A stretch of 28,870 bases of DNA from CADDZP01 sp035948135 (lineage in GTDB: Bacteria > Actinomycetota > Acidimicrobiia > Acidimicrobiales > AC-14), in NCBI GenBank assembly GCA_035948135.1, contig DASZJL010000092.1:1-28870 (forward strand). Direction: 5' to 3'. The notes under the pieces were generated by a model. The model searched no databases, had not been told where the DNA came from, and saw nothing but the letters and a program-made list of their open reading frames with translations. Below, piece after piece: positions 22,158 to 28,870 of this stretch. Numbering within the stretch: the first letter of the stretch is position 1; the number at the start of each line of letters is the position of its first letter. Made by a program: the position numbers and the translations under genes.

Positions 22158-23423
22158 CTACGCGAAGGCGGCGGGCACGGATGGCTCCGGCTCCGCCGGA
22201 CGGGCCTCCTCGAGCACCGCCCGGCGCTGCGGGCGTGTCCCGAGGACAACCACGATGATTCCGGCGAAAAGGGCTGCGGCGCCGGCTGCGATCTCCCGCA
22301 GCCCGAAGGCGTCCCCGAGCTTGCCTTGCAGCACGGCGCCGACGGGGTACACGACGCCGAGAGAGACCATGTACAGGCTGAGGATGCGCGCTCGCAGCGC
22401 TTCGGGCGCGCGCAGCTGTACAACGGTCATGAGGCCCGACAGCACGCCGATGTAGGCCGCGCCGACGGCGACGAGGGCGGCGGCGGCGGTCCACAGGCTG
22501 GGCGCCGCGTAGTACAGGATGACCGTCGCCGGCAGCAGGACGCACAGGTCCCCCACCAATACCCGTCGCCGGCCCAGACGGTTGGCCAGCGGCGTGAGCG
22601 CCAAGGCACCGATCACGGCGCCGATCCCTTGTGCCGTCACCAACACCGACGTGCCCCGCGCACCCTCGTGCAACAGGTTGATGGCGACCGCGGGGATGAG
22701 GGCGATGAACGGCGAGATCAGGAACGCAGTGATGCCGATGAGAAGGATCGCCAGCCGGCACCCGGGCTCGGCCATTGCCCCGCGGAAGCCGGCGACGATC
22801 TGGTCGCGCAATCTGGTCTGCTCCGGATTGTGGGGGCGCTCAGCGAAATGGCTCAGCAGGAGGGCGACGATCACGGCCCCGAACGACGCCGCGTTGATGG
22901 CGAAGGCCAACTCGTAGGACCCGGCGAGTATGGCGACGCCGGCCAGCGCCGGACCGACGACGCGCCCCAGGTTGTACTGCGCCGCCCCCAGGCTCATCGC
23001 CGCCAGCAGCTCCTCTTTCGGCACGAGCTCGGGGATGATCGCCTGATAGGCGGGGAACCCGAGGGCAGTGAGGACGCCCCCGCAGAAGACGAGCACGGTG
23101 ACCAGCCACGGTTCGGCGTTGCCCGTCGCCACCGCGACCGCAAGGAGGGCAGCGAAGAACGTCTCGCCGATTGTCGTGCCGATGAAGTAGCGGCGGCGGT
23201 CGACGCGGTCGGCAAGGGCTCCACCGACGGGCGCGAAGATGCCGATGGGGATGAACGCGGCGGCCGCCACGATGCCCGTCCATGTGCTCTTCCCGGTGGC
23301 CTCGGTGACCAGGGCACCCACTGCGACGGTCTGCATCCACGAGCCCACGTTCGAGACCAGCGCGGCCGACCAGATCAGGGCGAAGTTGCGTCTGCGCAGG
23401 GGCTGGAGCGAGGACAGCGCCAC
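22158..23423 (-). CDS. MFS_3 (EntS-like) major facilitator transporter
   Basis: 421 residues, 12 membrane helices. The start SLQPLRRRNFALIWSAALVS and GSWMQTVAVGALV is characteristic of the MFS_3 group that includes the enterobactin exporter EntS and macrolide exporters. Motif A is FAPVGGALADRVDRRRYF; helix 5 has YNLGRVVGPALAG. A probable proton-coupled exporter of a siderophore, macrolide or similar compound. Upstream gene of an operon with the copper protein; divergent from an ECF sigma factor gene 94 bases away, hence a candidate target of that factor. The GTG start lies 7 bases behind TATCCT. Confidence 0.9.
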   Translation of the reverse strand: MALSSLQPLRRRNFALIWSAALVSNVGSWMQTVAVGALVTEATGKSTWTGIVAAAAFIPIGIFAPVGGALADRVDRRRYFIGTTIGETFFAALLAVAVATGNAEPWLVTVLVFCGGVLTALGFPAYQAIIPELVPKEELLAAMSLGAAQYNLGRVVGPALAGVAILAGSYELAFAINAASFGAVIVALLLSHFAERPHNPEQTRLRDQIVAGFRGAMAEPGCRLAILLIGITAFLISPFIALIPAVAINLLHEGARGTSVLVTAQGIGAVIGALALTPLANRLGRRRVLVGDLCVLLPATVILYYAAPSLWTAAAALVAVGAAYIGVLSGLMTVVQLRAPEALRARILSLYMVSLGVVYPVGAVLQGKLGDAFGLREIAAGAAALFAGIIVVVLGTRPQRRAVLEEARPAEPEPSVPAAFA

Positions 23424-23430
23424 CCGGGTG

Positions 23431-23436
23431 AGGATA
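23431..23436 (-). promoter_or_regulatory. -10 box of a predicted near-leaderless promoter (MFS_3 gene)
   Basis: TATCCT on the minus strand, 7 bases before the GTG at 23423; no Shine-Dalgarno is present. It lies within the 94-base gap shared with the sigma factor gene. Confidence 0.42.
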
Positions 23437-23517
23437 GAGACGCGTGCGAATCTTTGAAGCCGTGCTCAACCTTTTGGCCGCTCCGTGCCTCTGGTGGGGG
23501 AGATGGGGGGACCAGTC

Positions 23518-24036
23518 GTGACGGACCCGGGGCGGACGGAGGATCTCCCGGTTGTACGCGGTGAAACATTCGAGGATCTCTTCGAGGCCCACAAGGGCTA
23601 CGCCTACCGCCTCGCCCTGCTGTTGTCCGGCGGCGAGATGGCGACGGCGGAGGACGCCGTGAGCGAGGCCTTCGCCCAGGTCCTCCCGCGCTGGCAGGCG
23701 GGCGGCATCGACGACTTCGGCGCCTACATCCGCCGGGCGGTCGTCAACCAGGTCAAGCGGACGCTCCTTCGCCGCCGGTGGCAGCGCCGCAGCGAGGCGC
23801 TCCTGGACCTGCAGCCGGCGTACGGCCCGGAGGACCAGGTCGTACGGCGCCAGCTCCTCTGGGGCGCCCTCCGCAGCCTGGCGCCGAAGCAACGGGCTGC
23901 GGTCGTCCTCCACTACTACGAGGCCCTTCCCGTCGAGGAAGTGGCGCGGGTGATGGGAACCAGCGTCGGCACGGCCAAGTCGCACCTCTCCCGCGGGCGG
24001 GACCGCTTGCGGGACCTCATCGGAGATCGCCCATGA
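23518..24036 (+). CDS. ECF sigma factor (SigE-like subfamily)
   Basis: 172 residues from the GTG at 23518, chosen because GGGGGGA lies 6 bases upstream; in-frame starts at 23503 (ATG) and 23485 (GTG) lack a site. Region 2: FEDLFEAHKGYAYRLALLLS and AEDAVSEAFAQVLPRWQ, then IRRAVVNQVKRTLLRRRW. Region 4: LRSLAPKQRAAVVLHYYEAL and VEEVARVMGTSVGTAKSHLS. No region 1.1 or 3, so it is an extracytoplasmic-function sigma factor that redirects RNA polymerase to stress promoters. The stop overlaps the ATG of a membrane-propeller gene (ATGA), the normal place for its anti-sigma factor. Divergent from an MFS exporter/copper protein operon. Confidence 0.93.
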   Translation: MTDPGRTEDLPVVRGETFEDLFEAHKGYAYRLALLLSGGEMATAEDAVSEAFAQVLPRWQAGGIDDFGAYIRRAVVNQVKRTLLRRRWQRRSEALLDLQPAYGPEDQVVRRQLLWGALRSLAPKQRAAVVLHYYEALPVEEVARVMGTSVGTAKSHLSRGRDRLRDLIGDRP

Positions 24037-25271
24037 ACCACGAACCCTTCGACGACGACCTCTCGTGGGAGCTGCGCTCGCTCGTCGCCGACGCCGACCC
24101 TCCACCCACGCTCCGCCCGCCGACCGGCGGGCCTCGCCGCCAGCCGGGCCGCCCGCTCATCCTGATCGGCTGCGTCGCCGCCGCGGTCCTCGCAATCGTG
24201 GGCCTGCTCGTGGCCCCCGGAGACAGCCATCGCCAGCGCGTCGCCTCCGGCGCCGGGAGTACGACGACGACCGAGAGCGGGGTCCTCGCGCCCCTGCCCG
24301 GAAACGAGGCGACCCCATCGTCCTTGCCGGCCAACCCGACGACAACTGCGGGCCGAGCCCCGACCACGTTGCCCTTCATCTCGGGCAAGTCCGGCCCGAC
24401 TACCACGGTGCCCCAGTCGCTCGCCATGACGCACTACTCACTTGGCGACTCGATCTACTGGGGGATCACCCAGGGGCCTGACGGCAATATGTGGGCGGTC
24501 TCGTGGGTCGACATCGCAAGAATCACGCCCGACGGCAAGATCACCAAGTTCGCGATCCGCTCGTCGGTCCCCAGCATGAACTCTCCCGCGGGGATCACGG
24601 CGGGCCCCGACGGCAACCTCTGGTTCACCGAGTGGGGAGCCGACAAGGTTGGGCGCATCACCACCAGCGGCCTGATCACCGAGTTCGCAACGCCCGCGTT
24701 CGGTGAGATCACCGCAGCCCCCGACGGCAACCTGTGGTTCCCGGCCGGCAACAATCGGATCGGGAAGATCACGACGGCGGGATCGGCGAAGAGCTTCCCA
24801 GTCGCGGGAGGAGTATCGGGGGGGATCGCCCGTGGCTCCGACGGCAACGTGTGGTTCGGGGCGGCCAACTCGATCGGCCGCATCACACCGGCCGGCGTCG
24901 TCACCCAGTTCCCGGCTCAGCACTCCTACCGCGGTGCGGCGGCCGGACCGGACGGCAACGTCTGGTTCCAGTCCGAGGACAACGGGGGCACGATCGGGCG
25001 GGTGACACCCGCGGGAGAGATCAAGGACTTCGGCGGGGCCGGAGGATCAGCGTGGGCCACCAGCATCAGCGCCGGTCCCGACGGGAACGTGTGGTGCGTT
25101 GAGAGTCCTGGACACCTCGTCTTCCGCATCGACCGCAGCGGCACGGTCACGGCCTTCAGCAGCGACCGCGCGGACACGCTCAATCAGTACGGCATTGCGC
25201 CCGGCCCCGGCGGCACTCTGTGGGTGATCGAGGACAGGAGCGTGGCGAAGTTCTCCCCGCCGCCGGCCTGA
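24033..25271 (+). CDS. Membrane-anchored seven-repeat propeller protein (virginiamycin B lyase-like), putative anti-sigma/sensor
   Basis: 412 residues. Residues 1-40 are cytosolic, with a short helix DLSWELRSLVADADPP; 41-62 form one membrane helix; 63-135 are a Thr/Pro/Gly linker outside. From 143 to the end run seven repeats with the signature GPDGN(L/V/M)WF followed by IGRITPAG and a TxF strand, at Asp150, 193, 231, 270, 307, 350 and a degenerate GPGGTLW near 392. Seven such repeats match the seven-bladed streptogramin B lyase (Vgb) propeller. The repeats lack the PHGI-type histidines common in Vgb, so catalysis is doubtful. The ATGA overlap with an ECF sigma gene suggests the tail holds the sigma factor and the propeller senses an external signal. 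No zinc anti-sigma motif (HxxxCxxC) is present. Confidence 0.82.
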   Translation: MNHEPFDDDLSWELRSLVADADPPPTLRPPTGGPRRQPGRPLILIGCVAAAVLAIVGLLVAPGDSHRQRVASGAGSTTTTESGVLAPLPGNEATPSSLPANPTTTAGRAPTTLPFISGKSGPTTTVPQSLAMTHYSLGDSIYWGITQGPDGNMWAVSWVDIARITPDGKITKFAIRSSVPSMNSPAGITAGPDGNLWFTEWGADKVGRITTSGLITEFATPAFGEITAAPDGNLWFPAGNNRIGKITTAGSAKSFPVAGGVSGGIARGSDGNVWFGAANSIGRITPAGVVTQFPAQHSYRGAAAGPDGNVWFQSEDNGGTIGRVTPAGEIKDFGGAGGSAWATSISAGPDGNVWCVESPGHLVFRIDRSGTVTAFSSDRADTLNQYGIAPGPGGTLWVIEDRSVAKFSPPPA

Positions 25272-25274
25272 CGT

Positions 25275-26372
25275 CTATGACCGGCTGCCGGCGCTGACGA
25301 CGCCCTTGCGGTTGAGGGCGACGCGGAGGTCGTGGAGGTTGGTCGCGCCCAGGGCCGCGCCCTCCATGTCGACGACGCCCTGCTCGACGAGCTTGGCCAG
25401 GTGCTGGTCGAAGGTCTGCATGCCGTAGTACTCGCCGTCGGCGATGATCTCGGAGATGTCGCCGCCGATCTGGGGCTCGGCGATGCACTGGGCGATGCGG
25501 CCGTTGGCGACCATGACCTCGAGGGCGGCGACGCGCCCTTCCTTGTCGGCCCGGGGGACAAGTCGCTGGCACACGATCCCTTTGAGGGCCCCGGCCAGTG
25601 CGATGCGCACCTGCTTCTGCTTGTGGGGCGGGAAGAAGTCGACGATGCGGTTGACCGTTTCGGTGGCGTCGATGGTGTGGAGGGTCGAGAGCACCAGGTG
25701 GCCGGTCTCGGCCGCGCTCAGGGCGGCGGCGACAGTCTCCTCGTCACGCATCTCGCCGACGAGGATGACGTCGGGGTCCTGGCGCATGGCGGCCCGCATG
25801 GCGGTGTTGAACGTTGCCGTGTCGACGCCGATCTCCCGCTGCTCGATCGACGCCAGCTTGTCTCGGTGCAACACCTCGATGGGATCCTCGATGGTGACCA
25901 CGTGGACCTCGCGGGCGCTGTTGATGTGGTCGATCATGGCGGCCAACGTCGTGGTCTTCCCGGACCCCGTCGGCCCAGTAACGAGGACGAGGCCGCGCAT
26001 CTCGTTGGCCAGGCGGGCGAGGACGGGCGGCAGCCCGAGCTCCTCGATCGATGCGGCCGCGGGACGGACGCGACGAAAGATCATGGCCACGGTTCCCCGC
26101 TGGCGGAAGGCGTTGACCCGGAAGCGTCCGACCCCGCTGATCGAGTAAGCGAAGTCGGCGTCGTTGTGGCGCTCGAAGTGGTCGGCGATGTCGGAGCGCA
26201 TGATGGCGGCCGCCATCTCGGACACGGTCTCCGGCGTCAGGGGATCGGCCTGGAGCTTGCGCAGGTCCCCGTCCACCCGGATACGGGGCACGGCGTGGCC
26301 CTTGACGTGCAGGTCGGATCCGTCGTGGGCCGCGAGCGCGCCAAGAAGACTGTCCAGGTGAGGATGGGACAT
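25275..26372 (-). CDS. PilT-like twitching motility ATPase
   Basis: 365 residues from the ATG at 26372. N-terminal PAS-like domain with GSDLHVKGHAVPRIRVDGDL, then a RecA-like core: Walker A GPTGSGKT (133-140), Asp box VTIEDPIE (159-166), Walker B DVILVGEMRDEET (201-213), His box TGHLVLSTLHT (223-233). The C-terminal part keeps YGMQTFDQHL. The retraction motif normally AIRNLIRE in PilT is replaced around residues 292-299 by RIAQCIAE, so force generation may differ. PilT hexamers depolymerise type IV pili. No other pilus gene is in the window, so it is isolated here. It lies 55 bases downstream of sufU on the same strand and 3 bases from the convergent propeller gene. Confidence 0.93.
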   Translation of the reverse strand: MSHPHLDSLLGALAAHDGSDLHVKGHAVPRIRVDGDLRKLQADPLTPETVSEMAAAIMRSDIADHFERHNDADFAYSISGVGRFRVNAFRQRGTVAMIFRRVRPAAASIEELGLPPVLARLANEMRGLVLVTGPTGSGKTTTLAAMIDHINSAREVHVVTIEDPIEVLHRDKLASIEQREIGVDTATFNTAMRAAMRQDPDVILVGEMRDEETVAAALSAAETGHLVLSTLHTIDATETVNRIVDFFPPHKQKQVRIALAGALKGIVCQRLVPRADKEGRVAALEVMVANGRIAQCIAEPQIGGDISEIIADGEYYGMQTFDQHLAKLVEQGVVDMEGAALGATNLHDLRVALNRKGVVSAGSRS

Positions 26373-26405
26373 GGTGCTCAATCGGCACCGCGAGGGGGGG
26401 TGCTT

Positions 26406-26421
26406 TAGGCCTTCCGGCCTA
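26406..26421 (-). terminator. Hairpin between sufU and pilT-like gene
   Basis: TAGGCC (26406-26411) and GGCCTA (26416-26421) form a perfect 6-bp stem with a 4-base loop, 6 bases after the sufU stop on the minus strand. It is followed by AAAGCACC rather than a T-run, so termination is only a possibility; it separates the SUF operon from the PilT gene. Confidence 0.45.
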
Positions 26422-26427
26422 CCCGCC

Positions 26428-26925
26428 TCAGGAGGACGGCGCGCCCGCCTCGGCCGCGGCCTCGTCGAGGCCCTGGGCCAGGGTGTTCCACGAAAGCGTG
26501 GCGCACTTGATGCGCACCGGGAACTTGACGACGCCCTGCAGGGCCTCAAGGTCGCCCAGCTTCACGTCGGGCTCGGCCTGGATGGGCTCGTCCTCTTCGC
26601 TGCCGTCGAGGCGCTGCTCGTGGATCGACATCATGGCCTTGAAGGCCCGGATCAGCGCCCGGACCTCCTCCTCGGTCTTGCCCTTCACCGCCGAGGACAT
26701 CATCGACGCCGACGACTGGCTGATCGAGCAGCCCTGGCCCGAGATCTTGATGTCGTTGACGGTGCCGTCGTCGGCCACGTCGAGGTAGACCACCACCTCG
26801 TCGCCGCAGAGGGGATTGAAGCCCTCGACGCGGAGGGCCGGCGGCGCGTCGAGCTCGCCCCGGTTCCGCGGGTTGCGGTAGTGGTCGAGGATGATCTCCC
26901 GGTAGAGGTCTTCGAGGCCTGGCAT
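26428..26925 (-). CDS. sufU: Fe-S assembly sulfur acceptor SufU
   Basis: 165 residues. The zinc-site ligands of SufU are in place: C40 and D42 (NPLCGDEV), C66 (GQGCSISQSSASMM) and C141 (KCATLSWNTL). The insertion between the second and third cysteines (about 100-125) marks SufU rather than IscU. SufU accepts persulfide sulfur from SufS, by zinc-ligand exchange in characterised homologues, and passes it to the SufBCD scaffold. The ATG at 26925 is 13 bases behind the sufS stop on the same strand, so the two are co-transcribed. No SufT/PaaD-like gene follows, only a PilT-like gene after a hairpin. Confidence 0.96.
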   Translation of the reverse strand: MPGLEDLYREIILDHYRNPRNRGELDAPPALRVEGFNPLCGDEVVVYLDVADDGTVNDIKISGQGCSISQSSASMMSSAVKGKTEEEVRALIRAFKAMMSIHEQRLDGSEEDEPIQAEPDVKLGDLEALQGVVKFPVRIKCATLSWNTLAQGLDEAAAEAGAPSS

Positions 26926-26938
26926 CGTCTTGGCGACC

Positions 26939-28170
26939 TTAGATGGCGAACAGGCGGTCGGCTTCGTCGAGCGCCTCGTTGAGGGCATCGACGTCGGCTT
27001 CGTCGTTGTAGACGTACACGGACGCCCTCGCAGTGGCGCCCACCCCCAGCCGGCGCATGAGCGGCTTGGCGCAGTGGTGGCCGGCGCGCACACACACGCC
27101 GGACTGGTCGAGCACCTGTGAGAGGTCGTGGGGGTGCACGTTCTCGTAGACGAACGAGATCACGCCACCGCGCGCCGCCGGCTCCGACGGGCCGTGGATC
27201 GTGATCTTGTCGCCGTGGCGCTCGGTGAGGGTGCGCAGCGCGTACCCGGTGAGCTCGACGTCGTGCTCGCGCACCGCGTCCATGCCCAGGCCCTCGAGGT
27301 ACTCGACGGCCGCGCGCAGACCCACGGCCTCGACGATCGGCGGGGTGCCGGCCTCGAACTTCCACGGCAGCTCGTTCGGCGTCCAGCCGTCGAGGCGCAC
27401 GTCGCGGATCATCTCGCCGCCGGTGAGGAAGGCGGGCATGGCGTCGAGCAGCTCCTCGCGCCCCCACAGGCCGCCGATACCACTGGGGCCGAGCATCTTG
27501 TGGCCGGTCCAGGCGTAGAAGTCGCAGCCCAGCTCGGTGACGTCGGTGGGTATGTGGGGCGTGTACTGGGCCCCGTCGACCAGGATGAGGGCGCCGGCCT
27601 CGTGGGCCTTGTCAGCGAGATGACGGACGGGATTGATCGTGCCGAGGACATTGGAGATGCCGGCCACCCCGACCAGCGACACTCCATCGATCAGACGGTC
27701 GAGATCTGTGAGGTCGAGCTGGCCGTCGTCGGTGATCGGGAGGAAGCGCAGCTCGACGCCCCTCTCTTCACGCAGCACCAGCCAGGGAACCATGTTGGCG
27801 TGGTGCTCCATCTCGGTGAGGAGGATGGCGTCGCCTTCGCCGAGGTTGTGGCGGGCCCACGAATAGGCCACGAGGTTGATGGCCTCGGTGGCGTTCTTGG
27901 TGAAGATGACCTCGCGGCTCGAGGGGGCGTTGAGGAAGCGGCGCATCGCCTCCCGGGCGCTCTCGTACGCCGCGGTGGCCTCCTCCGCGATCTCGTAGAC
28001 GGCCCGATGGATGTTGGCGTAGCTGTGCTCGGTGAAGTGCTCCATCGCCTCGATGACGGCCCGAGGCTTCTGGGAGCTGTTGGCCGAGTCGAGGTAGACG
28101 AGGCGGTGGTCGTGGGTGACGCGGTCGAGGATGGGGAAATCCTTCTTGATGCGCGGCACGTCGAGAGGGG

Positions 28171-28180
<10 letters not shown>
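26939..28180 (-). CDS. sufS: Cysteine desulfurase SufS
   Basis: 413 residues, class II desulfurase. PLP lysine K228 in TGHKMLGPSGIG, active-site cysteine C370 in RAGHHCAKP, PLP-stacking histidine in MEHHANM (125-130) and the phosphate-binding NATEAINLVAYSW are all present. It converts cysteine to alanine and an enzyme persulfide for SufU. The ATG at 28180 is preferred because AGGAGG lies about 10 bases upstream; a second ATG at 28174 would overlap the sufC stop by four bases. Order sufC-sufS-sufU on the minus strand matches the tail of a canonical actinobacterial suf operon. Confidence 0.97.

Positions 28181-28870
<690 letters not shown>

Noticed and set aside
21287..22258. Gly/Arg-rich plus-strand open frame opposite the copper protein
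   Set aside because: It arises from the antisense of the Pro/Ala/Thr linker; the minus strand encodes signal peptide, copper ligands and anchor in order.
23461..23487. Autoregulatory ECF promoter (AAC ... CGTG) before the sigma gene
   Set aside because: AAC at 23468-23470 and CGTG at 23484-23487 are only 13 bases apart, shorter than the usual 15-17 for ECF promoters.
22053..23564. Plus-strand open frame of about 503 codons opposite the MFS_3 gene
   Set aside because: Low-complexity Asp/Arg/Gly/Gln composition, and it crosses the MFS gene and the divergent promoter; the minus-strand frame encodes a complete transporter.
24033..25271. Active streptogramin B (virginiamycin B) lyase
   Set aside because: The repeats match the propeller fold, but the protein is membrane-anchored, coupled to a sigma factor, and lacks the histidines commonly seen in the blades of Vgb enzymes.

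Overview
The window is a high-GC, gene-dense stretch of a Gram-positive actinobacterium. Pointers are the SufU-type (not IscU/SufA) iron-sulfur scaffold, a Rieske ferredoxin between sufD and sufC, frequent GTG starts, Thr/Pro/Ala-rich linkers in exported proteins, TetR/PadR/SigE-like regulators, and many start codons directly behind a -10 box with no Shine-Dalgarno (leaderless style). The mix resembles Acidimicrobiia-type genomes, but placement below phylum is inference. About 27 genes are supported. No tRNA, rRNA, CRISPR array, insertion sequence or prophage was found, and no gap between genes exceeds about 120 bases.

Left part (1-4049): the tail of a class I glutamine-amidotransferase-like hydrolase overlapping a VOC protein; a PadR regulator divergent from a carotenoid cleavage oxygenase with a palindrome-rich promoter between them; a long perfect inverted repeat; and an orphan DNA methyltransferase. 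SUF genes on the plus strand (4050-14076): sufB, then about 6 kb of unrelated genes (AraC regulator, VOC protein, a membrane PAS-GGDEF-EAL protein with a C-terminal receiver domain, a MOSC protein, a dienoyl-CoA-isomerase-like crotonase, an MtnX-like phosphatase), then sufD, a Rieske ferredoxin and sufC. Together they would encode the SufBCD scaffold/ATPase complex plus a ferredoxin.

Middle (14073-21330): a 63-residue SH3/Sm-like protein convergent with sufC, sharing a CTAG stop; an exported L,D-transpeptidase; a luciferase-like flavin oxidoreductase with an alpha/beta hydrolase; a four-helix membrane protein; and an aldo/keto reductase divergent from a TetR gene coupled to a 14-helix drug exporter, with a clear operator between them.

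Right part (21449-28870): an MFS exporter coupled to a surface-anchored blue copper protein, divergent from an ECF sigma factor. The sigma gene overlaps a gene for a single-pass membrane protein whose exported part is a seven-repeat propeller of the virginiamycin B lyase type, a likely unusual anti-sigma/sensor. Then come a solitary PilT-like ATPase and a minus-strand sufC-sufS-sufU operon whose second sufC runs off the window. So this locus carries two SufC paralogues in two separated SUF blocks: scaffold/ATPase genes on one strand, and cysteine desulfurase plus sulfur acceptor on the other.

Most noteworthy: the sigma/propeller pair, the split SUF set with paralogous ATPases, the unusual domain order of the cyclic-di-GMP protein, the recurrent (T/C)ANNNT-N6-start promoters, and two long inverted repeats.
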